From CAZHZT01 sp964537285 (GTDB lineage Bacteria > Bacteroidota > Bacteroidia > Chitinophagales > Saprospiraceae): 58,043 nucleotides of DNA. The notes beneath the pieces are model-generated. The model had not been told where the DNA came from. It saw only the letters and a program-made list of their open reading frames with translations, and made no database searches. The DNA lies in assembly GCA_964537285.1 (NCBI GenBank), contig CAZHZT010000023.1, forward strand, positions 1 through 58,043. The letters run 5' to 3'. The position numbers were made by a program, and so were the translations under genes. Of the stretch, positions 1 through 7,340 are shown piece by piece. Position 1 is the stretch's first letter, and every line of letters starts with the position of its first letter.

Positions 1-22
1 TTTTAACGGCTGCCAGCCTTTC

Positions 23-124
23 AAAAAGCTAAATTGAATAAGGCCGGTCCTAAAGTATTGATTACTACACCTTTTTTTAATTGCAGTGACAACATGAAAT
101 TCCTGAAAATCCGAGATGACTCAT
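23..124. repeat. Dispersed intergenic repeat, copy 1
   Basis: About 100 bases here match 39518-39620 in the same orientation, sharing blocks such as AAGCTAAATTGAATAAGG and CGAGATGACTCAT with a few substitutions and a small length difference in the middle. The copy at 39.5 kb is preceded by a complete hairpin of which only the right edge is present here, so this copy looks 5'-truncated. No coding potential was seen in 1-216. Confidence 0.75.
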
Positions 125-216
125 TTTTTTGTTCTTAAAATGTTTACCAAATGAAATCATCTAGAGCCAAAAAACGAGATGTTGGATGCAAAATTATGTT
201 AAGTGTTGTGACAATA

Positions 217-531
217 TTAGAATAATCCTCCCAGGTTACCCATTCCTGGAGGAAGCATATTTTTCAACATATCCTGTGCAGCTTCAGCTTCTTTTTCTGC
301 AGCTTCTTTTAAGGCTCTGTTTACAGCTGTAAATAGCAAGTCTTCCACTTCTTCAATATCGTTCCAATCGAGCTTTTCTTTGTCTATAGAAATGTTGAGA
401 ATTTCCCGATTGGCATTAGCTGTTACTTTTATGGCACCATTACCTGCTTCTGCGGTAATCTCCATTTCGGCAAGCGACTCTTTCATCTTTTTTTGGCGCT
501 CTTCCATATCGCCTAATAAATTTCCAAACAT
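217..531 (-). CDS. YbaB/EbfC family nucleoid-associated protein
   Basis: A 104-aa protein of the small dimeric DNA-binding YbaB/EbfC family, which binds DNA in the nucleoid and is often found near recombination genes. It shows the usual order: an N-terminal glycine/methionine start (MFGNLLGDM), a charged amphipathic helix (about residues 9-25), a central beta region around GNGAIKVTANANREI (about 30-45), a second acidic/lysine-rich helix (about 55-90), and a Met/Gly/Pro-rich tail. Length matches the family (about 100-110 aa). It is the last gene of a minus-strand block, and a long palindrome of the GTTCTTTGACA family lies directly upstream of its start. Family assignment is firm; its role in this organism is not visible. 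Confidence 0.9.
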   Translation of the reverse strand: MFGNLLGDMEERQKKMKESLAEMEITAEAGNGAIKVTANANREILNISIDKEKLDWNDIEEVEDLLFTAVNRALKEAAEKEAEAAQDMLKNMLPPGMGNLGGLF

Positions 532-548
532 ATAGATTTAGTTTTTTA

Positions 549-657
549 GTTCTTTGACATAAATTGTGGAAAATGGAACATCAAAATGATAACCCTTGAA
601 TGCCCTTGTGGCTGAAAGGGTTATCATTTTGATGTTCCACACAATTTGTCAAAGAAC
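549..657. repeat. Long palindrome of the GTTCTTTGACA family, copy 1
   Basis: An imperfect palindrome: a left arm at 549-597 beginning GTTCTTTGACAT and a right arm at 616-657 ending TTTGTCAAAGAAC, around an unpaired centre containing TGAATGCCCTTG. It fills the gap between the start of the YbaB gene and the stop of the LamG gene. Related copies lie at 25531-25639 and at 57991 to the window end; a shorter relative is at 27253-27340. It may act as a terminator for the LamG gene, but dispersal suggests a repeat family rather than a site-specific terminator. Confidence 0.8.
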
Positions 658-665
658 GAGTTTTT

Positions 666-1406
666 TTACATTACACAATCAGTTTCAGCTGATTCAACGG
701 GAAATAAAGCGTAAAGTTCCTGTACCTGTTCGGCTCTTAAAGCATAATCATAAACGCGCACCTCATCAATAATCCCTTTGAAACGTTTTACTGAATATCC
801 CATACAAGGGCTGTTAGAAAAGGACAGCACTGCGTTGTTACTAATATCAATACCACTACAACGTCGAGATTCCTTTATAAGCTGCCCATTGATGTAAGTG
901 TACGCCCGAATGCCTCTTCTAACGAGTGCAAAATGATGCCATCCTGCTCCATCAAATGAAGGAGACAGGCCAGGGTAGTCTTTTTGGTCATTTTCGTGTA
1001 CATCTGTATCAATAATGCCATTCGCTCTGTCCGCCATTATGTCAAGCATTTGTATTTCATCACAAACTTCTCGTTTGGCAATCATGCTTTGTTTTTGGAT
1101 AGAATACTGGTCTGATTTAAAATAGAAGCTTATAGTAAAGTCAGAGGTAGAAAAATAATCATTGACGGGCCCGTGGAACTCAACATAGTCATTGATGCCA
1201 TTTAATAGAAGGCCTTCATCATCAATACCACACCAACAGCTTACGCTACCGAATAGTTTTCCATCAGAACCATTGCCGGTGTCATCTCTGGCGTCACACT
1301 CATTGAAGGAATAATAGGCAATCAGGCCTTCTTCCGGATCAAAAGAATTGGAAAGGAAGAAAGGAGAAAAAAATAATGCGAAGAGAAGAATAGCTGTGGT
1401 TTTCAT
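666..1406 (-). CDS. Exported LamG-domain (concanavalin A-like) protein
   Basis: A 246-aa protein with an N-terminal signal peptide (about residues 1-21) followed by one concanavalin A-like lectin/glucanase (LamG) jelly roll. Typical LamG marks are the opening GLIAYYSFNE followed by a D-x-T-G-N-G run (about 27-45), the central GWHHFALVR strand and ayTYINGQLI (about 156-176), and the closing GIIDEVRVYDYALRAEQV (about 211-228). Such domains bind carbohydrate or protein at the cell surface. It ends shortly after the domain and has no recognisable T9SS sorting domain, unlike many relatives, so it may be periplasmic, secreted by another route, or truncated. The next upstream gene on this strand is a giant T9SS protein, but about 500 bases of hairpin-rich DNA separate them. 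Confidence 0.8.
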   Translation of the reverse strand: MKTTAILLFALFFSPFFLSNSFDPEEGLIAYYSFNECDARDDTGNGSDGKLFGSVSCWCGIDDEGLLLNGINDYVEFHGPVNDYFSTSDFTISFYFKSDQYSIQKQSMIAKREVCDEIQMLDIMADRANGIIDTDVHENDQKDYPGLSPSFDGAGWHHFALVRRGIRAYTYINGQLIKESRRCSGIDISNNAVLSFSNSPCMGYSVKRFKGIIDEVRVYDYALRAEQVQELYALFPVESAETDCVM

Positions 1407-1911
1407 AAATACAAAGTTTCTTTCAAGTTCTTAACGTAAATATAAGGCACAGGTTTGTATGCTACCTAAAAGAAAGGATGGAAATTCTGGAAATTCTGGT
1501 AAAAAAAGCAGGGGGGCAAAAGCAATTCGTTCCCTGTCACTGAAAACGAATCACTTTTTAGCCCCCCTGGATTTCTGAATCTGTCAATGGGATGAACTTG
1601 TTGTAGTGGGGGAGTTGTACTACAATATTTGAACGTCGGGTAAATAACTAACCTGAGTTGCGATAAAAACGGTGAAAGGTCAACGGGAAACGAATAAACA
1701 CATTTAGCTAAAAAGCCTGGCTGCTTTTTAATCGTTGTTTCGTTAATCGGTTCTCCTTTTGTTGCAATCTGGGTTAAGTAACAATTTTAACATTTCAAAG
1801 GGTATGCCAAAATGCTTAAATTGCTTAAAATCAGTTGAAAAACTTTAGACCAGGTGCAATTATTTGATTCAACACAGAACAGATTTCATTGCACCTGGTC
1901 TAAAGAAGCGT
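1407..1911. other. Intergenic region with inverted repeats
   Basis: About 500 bases without a gene. It contains a G-run/C-run inverted repeat (CAGGGGGGC at 1509-1517 paired with 1561-1569, with inner ATTCGTT/AACGAAT arms), one short piece of the heptamer repeat family (GGTCAACGGGAAACG, 1678-1692), and the terminator-like palindrome at 1843-1905. No promoter was convincingly recognised. Confidence 0.6.
1843..1905 (-). terminator. Terminator-like palindrome after the 1532-aa T9SS gene
   Basis: Perfect 18-bp arms (CTTTAGACCAGGTGCAAT at 1843-1860, its complement at 1888-1905) lie six bases beyond the stop codon of the minus-strand gene ending at 1912. No T-run follows. Position directly after a stop codon suggests transcription termination or 3'-end protection. 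Confidence 0.6.
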
Positions 1912-4900
1912 TTATTGCTTCAAGAAACGCTCCGTTTTTCCATCGTATCGTAAAAAGTAAGTTCCCGAAGGCAGGTGGTGTAACGATAAGTTAATGAGTT
2001 CTCTACCTTCAGCGATTATTTCTTGATGTACTAAATGACCTAGAATATCGTAAATGATGATTTCTCCGGATGTTGGTACAGCATCCTCAAAAAGAATGTT
2101 CAAGCTTCCTTCCGTCGGACTAGGAGCGAGTTTCCAATTCGAGCTTCCCCGGGAATCTATTTGGACACTTTTGATGTTAGAAAACTCGAATTTTCCATCA
2201 AAATCTACCTGTCGAAGTCGATAGTAATTAACGCCCTTGAACGGTTTTTCGTCTACATAGCTATAGTTTTGAGGTAGGGTAGAGGTGCCTGCTCCGTTGA
2301 TTTGGGCGATGGCTTCGAAATCACGACCATCTTTGCTTCGCTCCAACAAGAAGAAATCATTATTTTGTTCTGAAGCAGTTTTCCAGCTCAGGAAGACTTC
2401 GTTATTATTTGGAATGGCATCGAAGAAAAGTAATTCAACCGGAAGCGTTTGCTGATTGCCAGATAACAGGTTGAAGGTTGAAAAAGAAGTGAATTGTTCT
2501 TCTTGACCATTAGGACATCCCTCAGTTATAATCCCGTCCTTGATAACTTTATAAAAAGTTCCATTACAGACGTTATTGTCGGTTAATGTAATAGTGTACG
2601 TAAAAACATCACCAGAGCCGGGATCAGGATCGATAGTCCAGCCACCGGTAGCGCAATCGTAAGTGTATTCAAAAAGTGGACTGCCTTCAGGACATATCTC
2701 TTCGATCGGAGGGTCGGTACTTACAGCATCGGCCGAATCAAAGAAACCCGTCAAATATAAGGGCGGTGTGCTTGTAAAGCTAATCGTAAATGGAGCAGAG
2801 CCCACGGAGCCCGATTGTCCTATCGGGAATGTATAATTTGTACCTGTTAGTAAATTGCCTGCTACCAAATTACCCCATTGTAAGGTTCCATCGATATAAC
2901 GGCTGTTGTTACTTCCTAATATGGCATTAGGATTATTATTTTCAATTTGGATCTTGGAGTTGGTAGTTTGAATTAATCCATTAAAGAATTCAAGAGAATT
3001 AGTGATTTCAAGGTCAATCCCTGACAGGTTCACACCATTTGAATTATTCATTTCTGTGTTTAAGACATTTATACTGCCTGTTCCACTAATTGTTTGGTTT
3101 GAAGAGCCCGCAAACCGCAGTATTCTCTTGTGATTTGCACATTCAGCGTCAGAACTATTGTAATCTTTTACGGTTAAGGTACCGTTTATGGTTGCATTGC
3201 CGCGTAATTCAAAACCGGTTCCGTCCCCTCGGTTGCTTGCGCAAGAGTTTGAACCGTCATATGACTCGTTGGTGAGTTCGCTACCAGCCCCTATTATCAA
3301 ATCACCGGAGATGACCATCGGAGAACTAGCGAACATATTATTATAATACATTTTAACTGTTCCTCCTCCAGAGGTGCCAACTTCTAAGTTTCCTTTAATG
3401 GTTAAAAAACCACCATTGGCTCCACCTGTGAAGGCGCCACTAAAGCTGCCGGCATCATAAAAACCTGATGAACTAATTAGGTGTAAGTTGGGGTAAAACA
3501 TCCCCACAGCTACTACGGATACGGAGGGATCAGAGCCATCGTACTCGTTGAACCAGTTGGCGGTAGCAGGAATGTTAGAGATGCCTCCGTCGTATTTATC
3601 CCGATAGTTGGCTGTTGAAGACCTTCCTGTTTTACGGATGGTTCCGGAAGCTCCAAGGATCCATGTACCATTGAATACATTAAGACCAGCCCCGCTTGTG
3701 CCCCGATCAATTAGTGTACCATATACCGTTAAGTCTACGCCTGTTCCGTCAAGGATAGAAACTTCAGCTGTTCGTTGAACATCAAGTGTTCCGCCTAAGT
3801 CGATGGTTAGGTTATCAATTTCAATGTTAGGATCGCCGTCAGGATCACTAAGCACTGTTATGGTATGCCCGTAGAGAATGTTCACTTGATCTGAATTGGA
3901 AGCTGAGGGGAAATCACAAGCTGTCGTCCAGCCGGAGAATCCATTCGGAGACATTTCCCAGGTGGAGGCATCCGTCCAGTTACCACTTTGAACGGAACGA
4001 AAATAAGGGTCAGGAGATGTATAAGTGAATTGAACAGCGTTGGTCACATTGGAACAGCCATTAAATTCGGAGATTTCACAATAGAATTGATATCCATCAA
4101 GGCTATTGACATCGCCAGTGATGGAAAGGGCTTTAACCGTTGCTCCGGAAACGACTTCCGAACCTCCTGTTATGGTCCCGGTACCGTTTGTAATGTCCGT
4201 CCAGGTTGAGGAGCTTCCGTCATTATATTTCCACTGAAAGCTTAATTCGCCTCCTTGCCCAGGGGTTGCTGTAAATAGAATACTGATAGCGCATCCTGAA
4301 ACGTCTGAGATGGCAGAGCTTGTGGGTGGGTTGTCCTCAGGTGGAAGTTGGAAGCCTATGCAATCTGCTGTTCCACCAAAACTCCAATCATTTTGGTTAT
4401 AGGATGTTGAGGGTGCGGACGCACCATTAACTCTTGTGTAGGTAAATCCACTACTTGATGCTTGGTCTTCTGCCCAAAGGTCAATAAATGAAGTGCCATC
4501 AAAAAGAAGCAGTCGATCAATACCTCCTTCATTATAACCCAAAGAATTAAATTCAATATCTGGTGTAATGGAACTACATGAATTACAAGGGGAACCGGTT
4601 CCGCTTCCTCGGATCATGTAAGTGCCGCCAGAGGGTATTGTTCCGCTCAGGTCGAAAGTACCTCCGTTATAATTTGCCGGAGGAGGATCATTTGGATCGC
4701 TGGCATTATTATCTGAGCGTAGTTGCCATCCGGTTAAATCGATGTCACTGGCAGAGCCATTAAATAATTCCACATAATGGCAGGAGCCTGCGGATTCATC
4801 GTAAACGCCTGAAATTAAAAGGCCTGTAAAACCAGCCGGAAAATTAGTACATCCGCTTTCTGCCAGAACAGAGAAAGAATTTGCCGATGTTTGGCTACAA

Positions 4901-6510
4901 GTATTTTCCGTTAAAGTAATAAAGCCGGAGCCATTTGCGGGGACTTCAGCGGTAATCGTCGTATTATTAACCACTGTAAAAGAAGTAGACTGAGCAGAAC
5001 CAAATTGAACACCCGTAACATTGCCAGAAAAGCCGGAGCCCGAAATAGTTACTTGAGTTCCTTCCGGGCCGGAAGTTGGGGCAAAACTTGAAATAGAGGT
5101 TGTCGGGATACAATTTTCTGTGATAAATACTTCCCAGTTTTCCAGACTCCCGACATCAATACTGTTGTCATCGCAGATCCTAATTGTCCAAACACCAATT
5201 GGGTTTTCACCATCAAATTGGGATAGAGTGCCAGCTCCAGCCGAAATAACCGTTTCGTCGTAGGCCATGTCTACGGTATGATCATTAGTACTTAAGTTAT
5301 TTCCCGAGTCTTCATCGAAAAGTACTTCTAAGTTAAGTGCGTTTCCTCCGGTCGCCCCATCGAGTAGTTCGACAATAGTTCCCTCCGGAGAAATGATTTC
5401 AATGACCAAGTCATTTCTCCAGGCGTGCGAAATACTAACGCCCACATTAATATCATCGATTGTACCTCCAGAGCCTGAATAATTAAAGGTGCTGGTCGCA
5501 TAGTTCATACTTCCACAACCATTATCGGGAATAGGGATAGCGTTGGAACCTACTCCTGTAAAGTCAATGGTACAACTACCTTCATCCGCATCATCATTAT
5601 TGATAGTAAGGGTGGCGTCATAAGTAGAAACCATAGGAGGGTTGAATTGAATGGTAATATCTTGTGTGCCGGCAGCAGGGATCGTAATTGGTGTCGATGG
5701 CGGGTTTACCAAGGTGTATGCGGAAGCTCCCGAGCCACTAATGGGGAGGCTGTTTATGGTTAAATCGGCACTTCCGTCATTAGCGATGGTCAGCACATCT
5801 TGTACGGGAACGCTGGGGTTAGTTGTCCCAAAGTCAATGGTTTCGGTACCGCAGGAGATGTCGGTGCCGGTGGGGTACTCGAGTTGAATTTCGGGGAGTT
5901 GGGGGCCACCGCAATTATCTGTGTGATTACCCATACTTGAAGGAGCTCCGGTAGAATAAGAAGTCACAATCCATTCTGAATTACTGGCATTGGTTCCTCT
6001 TGAAGCATCCCAGTCGGTATTTGGGCTACAGACGGTAGCTTTTCTTGCTAAAGTATGATTGACTGTTCCATTGGATACGCCCGCTACATCCCAGCCTGAA
6101 CCAGGGTCTGACCCATCTTCTCCCACCGCATCAATAAGGGTAAAGTTGCCGGATATATCCTTCGCGAGGCCAACAGCATCGTCTCCATTCCATGAACAAA
6201 AGCCACTGTATTCATCTGCACCAGGTACATCAGAGCTATTGTTGGCGATAACGATAGTAGTTCCATTTGCGAGCGTTGAAGCTGAAAAATCATAAGTAAA
6301 TTCGGGCCAAGGTCCTCCGTTACTAACTCTCCATAACTGATAGTCGCTAAGGTTTACAGTACTACCTGTACCATTATAGATTTCAATATATTTGTTGTTC
6401 CCCGAGCTGCCTTCTCCATATTCAGAGATAATGAGGTCGGAAACCTGGCCTGAAAGGAAGGTTGTTAGAGAAAATAAGCCTACCAGGCAAAACGTTGTAC
6501 GCAAAATCAT
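1912..6510 (-). CDS. Giant multidomain T9SS-secreted surface protein (lamin-tail, P-domain, IPT, sorting domain)
   Basis: A 1532-aa exported protein. Order of domains read from the sequence: signal peptide (about 1-21); lamin-tail domain (about 22-165, starting SDLIISEYGEGSSGNNKYIE); an ASPM/SPD-2/Hydin-like choice-of-anchor domain (about 220-325, TIDFGTTNPSVPVQDVLTI); a proprotein-convertase P domain (about 345-470, ending GVWTIRICDDNSIDVGSLE); an IPT/TIG Ig-like fold (about 475-555, FAPTSGPEGTQVTISGSGF); a second lamin-tail domain (about 560-720); a long beta-rich stretch with G8/parallel-beta character (about 850-1230); an FN3-like segment common before sorting domains (about 1370-1460, LSWKTASEQNNDFFLLERS); and a C-terminal type A T9SS sorting domain (last 75 residues, IIIYDILGHLV...LPSGTYFLRY). 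It is probably anchored on the cell surface or released. Substrate is unknown; no catalytic residues were recognised. Confidence 0.85.
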   Translation of the reverse strand: MILRTTFCLVGLFSLTTFLSGQVSDLIISEYGEGSSGNNKYIEIYNGTGSTVNLSDYQLWRVSNGGPWPEFTYDFSASTLANGTTIVIANNSSDVPGADEYSGFCSWNGDDAVGLAKDISGNFTLIDAVGEDGSDPGSGWDVAGVSNGTVNHTLARKATVCSPNTDWDASRGTNASNSEWIVTSYSTGAPSSMGNHTDNCGGPQLPEIQLEYPTGTDISCGTETIDFGTTNPSVPVQDVLTIANDGSADLTINSLPISGSGASAYTLVNPPSTPITIPAAGTQDITIQFNPPMVSTYDATLTINNDDADEGSCTIDFTGVGSNAIPIPDNGCGSMNYATSTFNYSGSGGTIDDINVGVSISHAWRNDLVIEIISPEGTIVELLDGATGGNALNLEVLFDEDSGNNLSTNDHTVDMAYDETVISAGAGTLSQFDGENPIGVWTIRICDDNSIDVGSLENWEVFITENCIPTTSISSFAPTSGPEGTQVTISGSGFSGNVTGVQFGSAQSTSFTVVNNTTITAEVPANGSGFITLTENTCSQTSANSFSVLAESGCTNFPAGFTGLLISGVYDESAGSCHYVELFNGSASDIDLTGWQLRSDNNASDPNDPPPANYNGGTFDLSGTIPSGGTYMIRGSGTGSPCNSCSSITPDIEFNSLGYNEGGIDRLLLFDGTSFIDLWAEDQASSSGFTYTRVNGASAPSTSYNQNDWSFGGTADCIGFQLPPEDNPPTSSAISDVSGCAISILFTATPGQGGELSFQWKYNDGSSSTWTDITNGTGTITGGSEVVSGATVKALSITGDVNSLDGYQFYCEISEFNGCSNVTNAVQFTYTSPDPYFRSVQSGNWTDASTWEMSPNGFSGWTTACDFPSASNSDQVNILYGHTITVLSDPDGDPNIEIDNLTIDLGGTLDVQRTAEVSILDGTGVDLTVYGTLIDRGTSGAGLNVFNGTWILGASGTIRKTGRSSTANYRDKYDGGISNIPATANWFNEYDGSDPSVSVVAVGMFYPNLHLISSSGFYDAGSFSGAFTGGANGGFLTIKGNLEVGTSGGGTVKMYYNNMFASSPMVISGDLIIGAGSELTNESYDGSNSCASNRGDGTGFELRGNATINGTLTVKDYNSSDAECANHKRILRFAGSSNQTISGTGSINVLNTEMNNSNGVNLSGIDLEITNSLEFFNGLIQTTNSKIQIENNNPNAILGSNNSRYIDGTLQWGNLVAGNLLTGTNYTFPIGQSGSVGSAPFTISFTSTPPLYLTGFFDSADAVSTDPPIEEICPEGSPLFEYTYDCATGGWTIDPDPGSGDVFTYTITLTDNNVCNGTFYKVIKDGIITEGCPNGQEEQFTSFSTFNLLSGNQQTLPVELLFFDAIPNNNEVFLSWKTASEQNNDFFLLERSKDGRDFEAIAQINGAGTSTLPQNYSYVDEKPFKGVNYYRLRQVDFDGKFEFSNIKSVQIDSRGSSNWKLAPSPTEGSLNILFEDAVPTSGEIIIYDILGHLVHQEIIAEGRELINLSLHHLPSGTYFLRYDGKTERFLKQ

Positions 6511-7340
6511 TTTTTTATCCGATTTAGTGATTACAGAAATTCTAGGTATTTAAGAATAACAGTTCTTTGACAAGTCCAATAAATTACTGGAATTGAGGAC
6601 AAAGCCTCATAATAAATCAAAACTTGGGTTAATTAGGTGAAGTGGCTTATTGAATGCTTGTCTTCAGTAGTGGGGAAGCTGTTAAATAGCACCAAATTGG
6701 CTACTACCAAGTTATAACCTGATAGACAGCGTAAATTAATAAAGGCAAATGTAAAGGGAAAAAATAAAAAAAGGATGGATTTTGCGTTAAGTTAAAATTA
6801 ACTTTGATAAGGATGGAAATTCTTGACAAAAAATGAAGGTATTCGCCGAAGCGAATACCCTCAGACTAACCCCACTTAATGGTTCTTGGTTTCTCGTTTT
6901 GTAGTAATAAGTGAGAAATGGGTCTATTGTACATAGCCAGAAAAAAACTAAGAATAATTTTTTCGTCAATTCACGGGAGTAATGAATCCCTTAGGCTTAA
7001 TCTAAGCCCGGGTTAATCGTCGGGTATGTTTTTTTCATGGGAATAAAGCAATAAAAACAGTATAGCCAAGCTGGAAACTGTTCTTTCGCATTGTCTGGAT
7101 ACAGCATGGGAGCTCAAAAGAGGCATCAAGAATCAAGCCAAAAGTAAAAAGATTCTTTGAAGATTAAAACGGAGAGCCAAAATAATATTGTTAAATATTC
7201 AAGATTGCGGTTAACGGGAAACGGTTAACGGGGAACGGTCAACGGGAAACGACCACTTTTCGTGAGGCCGAAGGCCTCACTTTTGGCCTTTAACCGTTTC
7301 CCGTTGACCGATTCCCGATTCCCGATTCCCGCAATTTGGG
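6511..7340. other. Long intergenic region
   Basis: About 830 bases without a convincing gene. Contents: a GTTCTTTGACA motif at about 6563; a short hairpin GGTATTCGC-CGAA-GCGAATACC at 6838-6859; and the heptamer-repeat palindrome at 7209-7331. A 60-codon minus-strand reading frame at 6787-6969 lacks a plausible protein composition and was not called. Confidence 0.6.
7209..7331. repeat. Heptamer-repeat palindromic element, copy 1
   Basis: Tandem 7-base units of the form GGTTAAC / GGGAAAC / GGTCAAC / GGGGAAC run into a conserved core (7250-7292) with the hairpin GTGAGGCC-GAA-GGCCTCAC at 7262-7280; complementary units then run outward on the other side, giving a large imperfect palindrome. The core is the reverse complement of the core at 21702-21834, except that the three-base loop keeps its orientation. 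It sits in the 3' flank of the gene ending at 6511-7340's right side (stop at 7341). Confidence 0.85.

Noticed and set aside
6787..6969. 60-aa minus-strand ORF in the long intergenic region
   Set aside because: It overlaps a hairpin and has no family resemblance; a signal-like start alone is not enough.
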